64,000 nucleotides of DNA, taken from positions 54,225-118,224 of the forward strand of contig MEDY01000120.1 in NCBI GenBank assembly GCA_001724265.1. The letters are read 5' to 3'. Both the position numbers and the translations under genes were made by a program. The stretch is from Rhizaria sp. SCN 62-66 (taxonomy: Eukaryota > Rhizaria, unplaced). Below, in pieces: positions 34,280 to 44,695 of this stretch (the first letter of the stretch is position 1; every line of letters starts with the position of its first letter). The notes under the pieces were generated by a model. The model saw only the letters and a program-made list of their open reading frames with translations, was not told where the DNA came from and did no database searches.

Positions 34280-36484
34280 GGCGAGTGCTACTAAGGCCGA
34301 AATGCACGGGATACAACACGAGAGCAGTGATTCACCAGGAATAATTTAATGAATAAAGAGGTTTAATAGAGCGAGTTATCATATACAAGAATTGCATTGA
34401 GAGACGGAGACTACAGCGCGTGGCAATGTTCCAAAGATTGGTGTAAAGTGTATTGCTTCGTCATCATCATCAGTGTCAGCGACAACGAGTGAGCGAAGGA
34501 GACATCAGAAAGGGACAGCAAACAGACGCCGGAAGCAGCGGCGGCCGCGGCAGCAATGGCAACGGCAACGCAGCACAGCACGCACTGGGAGAGCGGGTGG
34601 TGTGTTGCGCACATGTCAACAGCAGCAGCGACACTGAGAGCAAACAAGCACGCACAATGCTGGTAATGCGATGATTGCATACTGGCGTTGTTACTGATCT
34701 TGTTGACGATTTTCACAAAATAAAGTGATAAAAAACGAAAGGACATTTTCTTTGTTGGTTGTTGATTTTGAATTTTTCTTTTGTTTTTTGGAGGTTTTGC
34801 GTGAGAGTTTGGGAGATTGATTGTTTGGTTACCGTAGTGGGTAGCTTTTGCGCGGTTGCCCCTGCGCCGGCCGCTCGGGACGGCAGCACGGCGCAAGGGC
34901 AGAGACGCGCGTGCATAAACAGACGCACGGGAAAAATACAGACACCCAACAATGTACACACACTTATACGCATAGAATAACGAGAAAACGAATGAGGAAA
35001 TGATAATAAGGGCGCTGCACTGCCCCCGCACTCCGCAAACACGCGCGCATATCCAGGCACGGCCGCGGACGGGACGGCGTACCAACGACAGCGAGCGCGA
35101 GGCTGCAGTGCGAGGTATCGATAGGCCGGGCGTTCGTGGCGGTGGCGGAGACGGCGGGTGTGGGTGGCAGAGGCAGCGACGGTCGTCAGTAATTAGGAAG
35201 AACAAAGAGAAAAGAAAAGAAAAGAACGATAGAACAGAAACGAGTGCACGCAATGCACACACAACCCGAGAGCGCAGCGCCACAGAACGCAGCAGAGTGA
35301 CTGCTATTGCATTGCTGTTAACGTTGCTGGGAGTCGTGTGGCCGTGACAGGAGCAGTGCCATTGAGCGCAACGACATGAGGAGCGACGTTTGCGCACACT
35401 CAGCTGTTCCGATGTTCCGATGTTCCGATGTGACGTCGCAACCACGCGAGCCACTGTAAGCAAGCGAACGATAGCGTCAGATTGCTGCGAGTGGTGTTGG
35501 TATTGTTGTTGTTGCTTTCGTTGCCGCAATGATGCGATCAGGCGGTCATGAGGGCCTGCGGTGTTGTGTGGTGAGTTATAACGTGGGATGGCGCTGGCGG
35601 CGGCCGGCCGTGACGACCGGGGTTCGCGCCGCGAAGCGTGTAAGGGCCTCGGTCCCCTACATCCACCGGTGCAGGTGGGGTCAGGGGGACGAGTCAGTCA
35701 CGCGAGCGCGCCATACACACGTAACACACACACATACACATACACAGACGAACAAACAAGCAATCCGACAGTGAGGGGTCATCAGTGACCGGCCACTCAC
35801 ACTCTCTCAGTGTGGCGAGTGGCGCTGTGCGCGGGCTAGGCCGGTGTTGTAAGAGGCAGCACATTGCTGACAGTCAAAGCGGCCTAGCTTTAAGAGAACA
35901 AACACGCACACAGGCAGATACACACACAAAGGCACAGAGAGAGACGAAACACATCAGAAGTGCCACGAACAAACGAAGTCCAGTCAGGAGACCGCAGCTT
36001 GCGGAGACACACTGGACTCGACTTGTTGCATTGACGTATAAACAAATAAACATAAACAAATATACAACAACTGAGATATGGTTATTATGGTAGTAATTAA
36101 TTTACTAAGCAGAAAACGCTAACATTTACACAACAACAACAATTTCTAGAACAACAGAGAACGAGAAAAAGAGGTAACTAGTAACGTTAAAGTAATCATA
36201 CACACACTTCGAGTAACGAGCAGAGAGCAAAGGCAAAGCAAAGCAAAGCAGAGCCATGATAGCACGAAGCGCCTTTACTTCCTTTCTCTCAGGTTACTAC
36301 ATCACATTCAGACACATACATACACACACTAACACGTGATCATATCATCATACGCATATCAGATTAATAATTTAACAGAAAGAAAAAAACCAAACAGAAA
36401 AAGAAGAAGCAGCAAGAGCACTCACGAAACGACTTTCATATGAAAAAAACAGCTGTAAGTACCCCTAGACACAGTTCCTTAGAC
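34280..36484. other. 2.2-kb intergenic region between two minus-strand genes
   Basis: Contains the promoter side of the ZIP gene and the 3' flank of the rhodanese gene. Simple repeats occur: TGTTCCGA three times (35405-35428), an AAAGA-type run near 35205, CA-rich stretches (35710-35760) and CAAAG units (36227-36255). A 372-codon minus-strand open frame (34411-35529) is unusually long for this balanced composition, but its Cys/Ser/His-rich translation has no domain and no GC-rich third-position bias, so I do not call it a gene. Confidence 0.45.
35405..35428 (+). repeat. TGTTCCGA tandem repeat, three units
   Basis: Three perfect 8-bp units in tandem in the intergenic region upstream of the ZIP gene. 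Confidence 0.85.
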
Positions 36485-39400
36485 TTACGCCATGTCGACG
36501 GGCATGCCCGCGATGGCGCTGAGCGTGGGCGCCATCACGGTCGTCGCCGCGTTGGCGTTGCAGTGGGCGGCGGTGGAGGGCGCTGCGAGCAGGTGGGTGC
36601 CGGCGGTGCCGGGGGCGGTGGCGGCCTCGCCCTCGGCCACGGCTTCTGCGGCGGCGGCGGCCACTGCGGCGGAGTCAATCGGCTCCAGCGCCTCCATCTC
36701 GGCCTCGGCGGCGGCGGCGATGGCGGCCGCAGCCTCGATCGCCTCCGTCTCGGCCGCGGCGGCCGCGGCGGCGGCAGCGGCCGTGTGCGCGGTGGCGGCG
36801 GCATTGGAGATGGAGAGCGTGCGGCGCAGGCGCGTTGGCCGGCGCTGGTTGGCGAAGTAGAGCGCGAGCGGGTGCGCCGACGCCTGTTCGAGGCCGAGCG
36901 CGCGCAGCACGGCGCCGCGCTCCTCAGCGGACGCCACGGCGGCGGCGGCCTCGGAGGCGGCGGGCGCGCCCACGGGCTCGGCGTCGGAGCCTTGCAGCAC
37001 GAGCAGCGACTGCAGGCGCGAAAGCACGGACGCCACGGCCGCCTCGGCCGCTGACGCGAACTTGGACGACAGCGAGCCCGTCAGCGGGGGCGGGTTCGCA
37101 GCGGCCGACACGGACGCGGCGGCGGCGGCGATGGCGGCGGCGCGGTCCGCGGCCGAGAGGTTGGCGATCGCGTCCGACATAGAGACGGCGCCCGAGGAGC
37201 CCGACAGAGCCAGGGGGTTCGCGCCCGCGGGGTGGCCGCCGTTGACGTTGCTGCCGTCGCCGCGGGAAGGGAGGAAGAAGGGCGTGGCGGACGAGTGGTA
37301 CCCCGCGGCGGAGCCGCCGTGGCCGTGGCCGGGGAAGGGCCCCGTGACCGAGGCCGAGACGGGGATCCCGGGGCGGCCGCTGCCCGTGGTGGCGCCGCTC
37401 TGGCCGACGCCGACGCCAACGCCGTGGCCGACGCAGAGGCCGAGGCCGGAGAGCGGGGGGCGGGCCGTGGAGGCCGCGTTGACCGACTCGGGGGCCGGGG
37501 TGGACGAGGCCAGCGAGGAGCCGTCGGCGTTGGTGCCGTTGTTCATCGAGCCGTTGCCATGGGCGGCAGCGAACGCGGCGGCGCCGGTGCCCGCGCCGGC
37601 CGCGGCGGGGGGACCCTGCTGCTGGGCGAGAGCCATGGCCTTCGCCTTAGCACGAGCCTGGAGATAAGAGAAATCAAAGTAGATATGGGTTAGGTATGCG
37701 TCTTTAAGAATAAAAGTTGTACATATCAGTACAAATTAAAGTATTAAACACGCGCATAAAATATATTCCCAGTTAACATTTGTTTCGCGGTGATATAATC
37801 TCTCTGTTGGCAGTACCTGAGCGATGTCGCGGGCCAGCACCTGGGCCTGGACCTGCGTGAGCGTGTGGCCGTGCGAGTGGCTCAGCCCGCCCTCGGAGCC
37901 GTGGAACGGGCTCGCCAGACCGTGGCCGTGGTCGTGGCTGTGACCGTGGGCGCAGACGGTGACGGAGCCCGAGCCCACGATGGCGGCCGCTGCAGCAGCG
38001 GCGGCGGCGGAGATCGAGGCCGCGGTGTAGGGCGCCGCTGCGGGGGTGTTGGGGGCCGTGGCGAAGCCGCTGAGCGGCGCGGCGGCCACCGCAGCCGAGG
38101 GCACGATCGACCGCACGGGCTGGCCCGTCGCGCCGACAGGTGCAGTCGCCGCCGCAGCGGCGGGGGCGGCGGCGGCCACAGGGGTGGGCTCGGGGGCGGG
38201 GGCCGGGGGCGCGACGATGCCGTTATAGTGGACCTCGCAGAAGCCCGTGTCGTCGAAGCGCAGCGTGTAGAGCGGCATGTTGGCCGCCAGCGCACCCAGC
38301 GACACGTTCACGTGCTGGTCGGCCAGCAGGTTCATGAACGGCAGGTAGGCCGCAGCTGCGTTCTTGGACAGGGGCAGGATGTCATCCTACGCAGATATAT
38401 TGGGGGGATATATGACGATATAGATGAGTATCTTACAAACATTATTTAATATACAATTTTACGCGTAAATATATCAATATTCCGTAAATCAGGCGTACCT
38501 GTCCGATGAACCACTCAGCCTGCTGCTTGCGGAGGTAGGCCGAGATCTGTTCGTGGTTGACGAAGATCTGGTTGCCCTGGATCGACGGCGGGATGAGCGG
38601 GATGCGCGTGAACGAGTGCACGTCGTTGACCAGCGACACGTTGGCGACGCCGCACTCCTCGTGCTGGCCCGCGAGCACCACGTAGTCGCCCTCGGTTGCG
38701 CCGTCCCACATGGCGTAGAAGAAGCACCGCAGCGCGGTCAGCACCAGCTCGCGGCGCACCTTGTACGTCTCGGACTTGGTCAGCATGAAGCGCAGGTGGC
38801 CGCAGCCGATGTGCGCGGGATTCGTCAGGTGCTCAAGCATGCGCTCGCGCGCCGCGTTCGGCACCTGCATCAGGAACGCGCTTGTGCCCACCTGTGGTAG
38901 AGTCCAGAAGATAAAAAGAGGAGATATAGAACATGAGATGGAATCATAAAAAGTTTAAACCTAAAGAACACTAACAAACATCTTACACTAAGGAGTTGCA
39001 TCACCAAGATGCCAACAAATCCAAAAGCAGATTGAAATGAGACCTATGATTTACGTACGTGAGTCTGCGAGGGGGAGAAGACGCCCACGAGCTCCGGGTC
39101 CTTGCGGACGGCGTCGACGAGCTTGTCGAGACAGGCCTGGTCGGTGTGCATGTAGAAGCGGCCGAAGGCGTCGAGGCGGCGCTGGAACAGCACGGCGACG
39201 TCGGCGTCGGTCAGGTGGCGGTTCATGAGCTCCTCGGCGGCCGTGAGCGCGATGATGAACTCGCCCATGTCGCCGCCGGGCGTGCCGATAACGCCACAGT
39301 CATCGCGCCCGTCGATGCACGACATGCGCCCGTGGACCATGAAGGCCGCCATCTTGATCCACTGGATGCCCTCGCCATTGCCGATGTGGTCCGAGATCTG

Positions 39401-40827
39401 CTGGAGAGACATGGTGCGGCGGCCGAAGCGGTCCTTGGGCGCGGGCGCCGTGAGCGCCTTCGAGTGCACGACGCCGCGCCGCGCCAGAATCGACGGGTCG
39501 CGCGAGGTCGAGAAGCCCATGAGCTTCCACGCGCGCATGCCGCCGGACATGACGGCGGCAAAGACGCGGCCGTGGGCCTTGAGCTCTGCGACGACCTCAC
39601 GCGAGTCGCTGTCGTTCATGCAGACGATCGCGAGCAGCGCGTCGGCCGGGAAGGAGGAGATAATCTTGCCGATGTCCGTGCGCGGGAACCAGTTGATGCC
39701 TGGAGGGAGGGCGGAGTGTGCGCAGGTCAGGTGTGGAGTTTTGAGTGGGTCAAAAGAGATATGGGCAGGCACGGGGGGAGGGTGTGCGATAGGGGCAGAA
39801 CAAGGGCGAGCGCCAATAATAAAGTGGCAAAAGGGAATAAAAGAAGGAAAGAGAACGAAAAAAGTGAGAATGAAAGTTCAAAGAGGACGGGAAAAGGGCG
39901 CACTGGTGGAATGCCAGGGAAAGAGTGTCGAGAATATTTGTTGGCGCAGGCATGTTCGGAAGTGAATACATCAGTTTAGGCGCATCGTAAGCGCAAAAAA
40001 GTGTGGGCACGTACCGGGAATGTACCCGACGGGACCGGTGAGCTCGTTTTCGAGGCGCACATCGATGATATGGACGGCGTGGCCGAGCTGTAAGTGTTGC
40101 GGACCAGGGTAGCGATGACGCGAGAGGTCAGCGGGGGTGTTGACCGACGGAGAGGAAAGAGCGAAAATAACGGCATAAGTGAGTTTATGGCGCGGCACAT
40201 GCAGTGAAACTTGTTAAAGAAATGCAGAATGTTCGTATTTAAACAAGAATATCCGTATGTTGCGGTGATAAAACGCGACAATGGTAGCTTTTTCTGGCGC
40301 GAGCCGTAACGTACCTGAGCCACGAAATCGCAGGCCACTGTGAACTTATGCGCCGCCAGGTGGGTGATCCAGTTGCGGCGGATATAGTATTCGGGGTGCC
40401 CGGGCGGCGGGAGGTGCGCGACATACTCTTGGAACTTTTTCTCGTCGTCCAGCATGAGCTGGGCCTTGAGCGTGTGGATGTGCTGCAGCGACATGGAGCC
40501 GGGGAGCGAAGGGGTAGCCGACTGGGGCTTCGAGAAAGGCACGGGGTCCATCGGCGACGAAGGATATAGGCCTGATTTAGGATTAACTAACGGCTTTGCG
40601 AGGGAACTTGTCGTAAAACAATGCAAAGACACCGCGGAAAACGGCGTGGTTGCGTCGAAACGGGAAGTCGAGCGAAGGCCTCCGACCTGACTCGGCCCGG
40701 CTGACCAGCTCGGACCAATGGGCTGGTTGGGCCCAGTCAGACTCGACTGTGCTGAAGAGCTGAGAGAGAAGGGAGCGGGGGCCCCGGCGGGGACCCGGCC
40801 AGCGAGGCGAGAGAGACCTGCCCGCAT
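36485..40827 (-). CDS. Rhodanese-domain protein fused to a carbonic-anhydrase-like Cys/His region and Ala-rich tail
   Basis: Six exons: 40827-40315, 40087-40015, 39699-39059, 38891-38499, 38387-37817 and 37657-36485, about 1120 aa. The N-terminus (MRAGLSRLAGRVPAGAPAP) resembles a mitochondrial presequence. Residues 172-258 form a rhodanese-like fold (HIIDVRLENELTG...GYIPGINWFP...SGGMRAWKLMGF) with Cys222 at the active-loop position but a non-standard loop (VCMNDSDSRE). Next comes HGRMSCIDGRDDCGVIGTPGGDMGEF (C323, D325, R327), and much later VVLAGQHEECGVANV (H486, C489), together resembling the zinc ligands and Asp-Arg dyad of beta-carbonic anhydrases, with a large insertion; GCGH at 438-441 is another candidate ligand pair. 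The C-terminal 500 residues are Ala/Gly/His/Pro-rich. Exon 5 needs a one-base shift at 38340-38342 or a different acceptor (38356). All introns start GTAC. Enzyme function is inference. Ends in TAA. Confidence 0.7.
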
Positions 40828-41329
40828 GTCGGATTAAGCGAAAACGTGTAACTTACACAAAAATGATCTGTGGCAAGAGCCTGGGTTCAGAGGAGGTTGT
40901 TTGGGCCAGATACACACTTTTTCGAAAGGGCTCCAAACCCCTCACGCCTCTTCACCCACGCCCAGCGCCCGTCAGGCCGACCGGCCGCCGCTGGGCGAAC
41001 GCGACGTCACTGCCGCACGCTGCGCAAGCCCCTGCTACCAGGTCTCCGTTTCTACATATTTTCATTTCAATATATTGCGGAGAGCACATGGTATTATTTG
41101 ATTCTTAACTTTTTTTCTCTTCATTGCACGTCTATCTTCTATACAAGTGACGCTCTGATTGCCGTCTTTCCCGTTGCTCATATCTACCTTGTCATTCTCG
41201 CCTTCGTCCTGTTTCCTCGCAGCAGCGTCCCGACCCCAAACCGGCTTGCCTTGCACAGACAGGTCTTATTCTTTTCACTAACACAGGTTTTGCGCCCCCG
41301 CGAGACCTCTCTGCCGCGCTACACCCGCC
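40828..41329. other. Divergent promoter region, rhodanese and FYVE genes
   Basis: About 500 nt between two divergent start codons. AT-rich and pyrimidine-rich stretches lie toward the FYVE gene. No gene is seen; short open frames lack coding bias. Confidence 0.5.
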
Positions 41330-44269
41330 ATGGAGACCCCCTCGAAACGGCCGCTGGAGCGCTCCCGCGGCTACTCGATCGATGAAAAGGTACACTATCA
41401 CTCTCATTCCTTTTATAACAGCTCTAAAGCTATCGCAACAACATACCTCACATACTTGTCTATTATATGCACTTGTTTTTGCGATGCTTCACAACATCCT
41501 ACTGCGTTCCAGGCGTTTGGCAGCGTCGTGTCGACGATGGCCGCGACGGCGCCGTCGTGGGTGCCCGACAAGGACTCGACGAGCTGCATGAACTGCCGCG
41601 CCAAGTTCTCCGTCTTCGTCCGCCGCCACCACTGCCGCTCCTGCGGCTTCCTCGTCTGCAACTCGTGTTCCCGCACGCGCGCGCCGCTGCCGAACGCGCT
41701 CTCCACGGGCCGCGTCCGCGTCTGCGACCGCTGCTGCGCAGACACACACACAAACGCATCCGCCGCCGCCGCCACCTCGGCCGCCTCTGCTGCCTCTGCC
41801 GCGGGCGGTGCGGACGCGCTGCCCAGAGGCGTGGCCTCCGGCTCTGTGCTCTCGCCGGCGTCGCCGTCCTCTCTGGCTGCGGCCGGCCCCCTCGCAGGCT
41901 CCGCCTCCGCCGCCGCCAGAGCTGCCAACGCCACCGGCGCCGGTGCGGGCGCCTCGTCTCTGTCCCCGTCCGCGTCATCCTCCTCTTTCTCCGCCGCCGC
42001 CGCCGCGGCTGCGGGCGCCGCGACGGGCAGTGGCGCTGACTTCCTCGCGTCGGACCCGTACGCGGTCGGCCTGCCCGCCGAGGCCGCCGCCGCCGCCGCC
42101 GCCGCGGCCGCCGCGGCCGCCGCCTCGGCCCCCGCGTCGTCGCTGGCCTTCTCGCTGCCCGCATGGACCGTGGCACTCGCCCCGCTGTCCGCGCTGCCCG
42201 TGCGCGCCGCCGTGGGTCGGCTTCTGGTCCGCCCGCGCTGCGTGCGGTCACTCGCGGTGCGCGCCCCCGCCACCGCGGCCGCCGTCGCCAAGGCGGGCCG
42301 CATCGGCGCAGACCAGCGCGCGCTCCGCCACAGCGCCGCCGCCGCCGCTGCCGCGGGCGGGCTGGCCGCGCGCAGGCAGCAGCAGCAGCTCGCCGCCGCC
42401 GTCGCCGCCGCCGTGCCCGTCGTGCTGCCGCAGGACGTGCCGCTCCTCGCGCTCCGCGTACGCTTCATCACCACGAACAACAACGGCGGTAGCAACAGTA
42501 ACAGTGACGGCTCTGCTGCCGCCGCTGCCTCCGCGGCCGCCATGTCCGCGACCGCCGCGGCCGCCTCGGCTCCCGGCGCGGGCGGCGGCGTCGGCGGCGG
42601 CGTGGTCGCCCGCACCCGCCCTGTGCAGGCCGTGGCCCAGCCCTACGCCGCTGCGGCCGCCGCCAAGGCCGGGCGGGTGGCGTCGCCGGCCGCGCTGGCG
42701 CAGACACTCACCACACCCGGCGCGCAGGGCGGCGCGCGCGTTGACGCCGACTTCCCCGCCCTCTCCCATAGTAACCCGGCTGGTGCGAGCTCGAGTGCGA
42801 GCGCGAGCGCTTCCGGCTCTGGGGGCTCGACGGCGGGCGACTTGTTGCTGGACGTGGCGGGGCTGGGCGCTAGCGCCGTGCTCGAAGTGGTCGACGTGCG
42901 CTCCAACAGTCTAAGCGCCCCCTTAGACGAGGCCGTGCTGGGCTCGGTCCAGGTGCCCCTTTCGTCGTTGCTGCACCAGAAGCGCGTGCGGCTCATCTTG
43001 CCGCTCACGGCCGGCGCCGCGTCCGTCTCTGTCTCCGCCGCAGTCAACGCCAGTGGCGCCAACAGCACAGGCAGCGGCGCCGAGGCAGACGCCGAGGCCG
43101 GCTCCGACGCTGCCGCCGACGCTGCTGCGGCCGCTGGCCCCGGTGCCGCCGCCGGCGGCCGGCTGGAGGTGGACGTGCAGCTGGTGGTGTCGCAGTCCGC
43201 GTCGTGGTGGGCCGGCCTCACCGCCGCGCCGCCGTCTCTCTTCGACGTGCTCCTCACGTCATCCAGCCTCGGCCACGCTGGCGCCGCTGCGGCGGGCTCG
43301 GGCGCCGCATCGGGCTCTCTGGTGGTCGCGCCGCTGATGACGGGCGCTGACGCAGAGGCCGCGGGGGCCGTCGCCGCGCGCGCCGCCGCCCGCGCCTCGG
43401 CGGGCGCCGGCGTTGCCAACAGCAGCAACAACAGTGCCAGTGGCGGCACGAGCGGCCCTGTGGCTCCGTTCGTGCGGTCGCTGTGTTTCGCGCTGCTGGA
43501 GCTGCAGCCGCTCTTCTGGCTGCTCGACGCCGCGGCGCCCGTGCTCTCCTTCCGCGCGCCCGCGCTGTCGGCCGTGGCGTTCCTCGCGCTGCTCTTCCTG
43601 CTGCTGCAGCCCTGGGCGCTGCTGCCGCTCGCGCTCTGCCTCGCGCTGCGCACAGTCGCCATTCGCGTCCGCGGTCTCACGTGCGCAGACCGCCCCGCGC
43701 GCGCCGCCCGCGCCGCCGCCGTCGCCGCCGCCGCCGCCAACGCCGCCGCCGCGGGGGCGGGCGCGCCCGTGAAGGAGCACGACGACGACGAGTACGACGA
43801 CGAGGACGACGAGGACGACGTGGCTGCGGCGGGCGAGGTTCGGCCGCACCACGCCGAGGCGCTGGCGGCGCTGTGCCCGGGCGCGGCGCGTGCGTCGCCG
43901 CTGTACGAGGTCGGCGACGCGCAGCTGCAGACGCTGCTGGCTGCGCTCTTCGCGCAGGCCTTCCCGCTCATGGGCCGCCGCTGGTCGCTGCCGCAGGCGC
44001 ACGCGGGGCTCGACGGGCTGCGCGCGGCCGCGGGCGCGCTGCGCGCCGTGAGCTCTTGGCAGAGCCCCGGGGCGACAATCGCGCTCGCCGTCGCGCTGGC
44101 CGCCGCGCTGGCGTGGGCGCTGCTGGTCGGGCAGCGCGCGCTCTGGGGGCTGCTGCTGGCCGCCGCTTTCGCGCTCCACACACCGCTGCGCGCGCTGGGC
44201 CAGGCCGCCGTGGACCGCGTCGCCAGGCGGCTCGGTAAAGACGGCGCAGACGCCGGCGCCGAAGCGTGA
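41330..44269 (+). CDS. FYVE zinc-finger, C2-like and MCTP-like membrane protein
   Basis: Exons 41330-41389 and 41513-44269 (938 aa). The 123-nt intron starts GTACAC and ends TTCCAG; it is a multiple of three without stops, so unspliced reading would add 41 foreign residues. FYVE domains bind phosphatidylinositol 3-phosphate on endosomes: W36VPD, four Cys pairs (C45/48, 61/64, 69/72, 91/94) and the basic motif RRHHCR (57-62) are complete. After Ala/Ser-rich spacers a C2-like segment (AVLEVVDVRSNSLSAPLDEAVLGSVQVPL, about 475-505) appears. The C-terminus has two hydrophobic hairpins and VSSWQSPGATIAL, echoing the WRDP motif of the MCTP/PRT_C membrane region. Inferred role: PI3P-dependent tether between ER and endosomes. 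Ends in TGA. Confidence 0.82.
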   Translation: METPSKRPLERSRGYSIDEKVHYHSHSFYNSSKAIATTYLTYLSIICTCFCDASQHPTAFQAFGSVVSTMAATAPSWVPDKDSTSCMNCRAKFSVFVRRHHCRSCGFLVCNSCSRTRAPLPNALSTGRVRVCDRCCADTHTNASAAAATSAASAASAAGGADALPRGVASGSVLSPASPSSLAAAGPLAGSASAAARAANATGAGAGASSLSPSASSSSFSAAAAAAAGAATGSGADFLASDPYAVGLPAEAAAAAAAAAAAAAASAPASSLAFSLPAWTVALAPLSALPVRAAVGRLLVRPRCVRSLAVRAPATAAAVAKAGRIGADQRALRHSAAAAAAAGGLAARRQQQQLAAAVAAAVPVVLPQDVPLLALRVRFITTNNNGGSNSNSDGSAAAAASAAAMSATAAAASAPGAGGGVGGGVVARTRPVQAVAQPYAAAAAAKAGRVASPAALAQTLTTPGAQGGARVDADFPALSHSNPAGASSSASASASGSGGSTAGDLLLDVAGLGASAVLEVVDVRSNSLSAPLDEAVLGSVQVPLSSLLHQKRVRLILPLTAGAASVSVSAAVNASGANSTGSGAEADAEAGSDAAADAAAAAGPGAAAGGRLEVDVQLVVSQSASWWAGLTAAPPSLFDVLLTSSSLGHAGAAAAGSGAASGSLVVAPLMTGADAEAAGAVAARAAARASAGAGVANSSNNSASGGTSGPVAPFVRSLCFALLELQPLFWLLDAAAPVLSFRAPALSAVAFLALLFLLLQPWALLPLALCLALRTVAIRVRGLTCADRPARAARAAAVAAAAANAAAAGAGAPVKEHDDDEYDDEDDEDDVAAAGEVRPHHAEALAALCPGAARASPLYEVGDAQLQTLLAALFAQAFPLMGRRWSLPQAHAGLDGLRAAAGALRAVSSWQSPGATIALAVALAAALAWALLVGQRALWGLLLAAAFALHTPLRALGQAAVDRVARRLGKDGADAGAEA
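42909..42928 (+). repeat. Perfect 7-bp inverted repeat sharing an 18-mer with the GH125 gene
   Basis: GTCTAAG, CGCCCC loop, CTTAGAC. The 18 bases at 42912-42929 are identical to 242-259 in the mannosidase gene and are read in the same frame (Ser-Ala-Pro-Leu-Asp). Confidence 0.7.
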
Positions 44270-44695
44270 AGCAGCTAACCGCGCAAGAGTGTTCCATAAA
44301 ATGGCTTATTCAATTTCATGCCAGATATGGCCAACTTTATTATATAATGCACTGAAAGAATACATAATATATGCATTGTTAACGAACTTAGGAGTTGCTT
44401 TCGTATTTTAATTGATTTGTTTTGTATTGAGAGGTTTGTGTTCATTAATATTCTTTGAGAGTGACGTTGCTTACTGTGTACATTTCACTAGGATCTTATC
44501 ATAGTCAAGATACGGACACCACACTGCACTCTTTGTGTTTCCTGGCCTTCATTATCCAGCGCAGTGGCATTTTATCTCCCTAAACTCACACACATCTACG
44601 CATCCACATACACCATCCATTCCTTAGATCTCCAACACGAGACTCTACTTCGTAGCATAAAAATGCTCCTTCCACTCCTGCTGCGGCTGCGCTGC
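44270..44695. other. Region between convergent FYVE and secretory-protein genes
   Basis: About 425 nt, AT-rich, holding both 3' flanks. No gene is seen. Confidence 0.5.

Noticed and set aside
35560-35720. Possible tRNA-like element (GGTTCG in a GC-rich stretch)
   Set aside because: No cloverleaf with consistent acceptor, D and anticodon stems could be folded.
36450-36489. Possible 36-nt terminal intron (GTAAGT...TTACAG, minus strand) at the rhodanese gene end
   Set aside because: Far shorter than the other introns (108-315 nt), no GTAC donor, and the TAA overlapping the donor is a normal stop.
41390-41512. Reading the FYVE gene without an intron (frame stays open)
   Set aside because: The 123 nt are AT-rich, flanked by GTAC and TTCCAG, and encode residues unlike the protein on either side.
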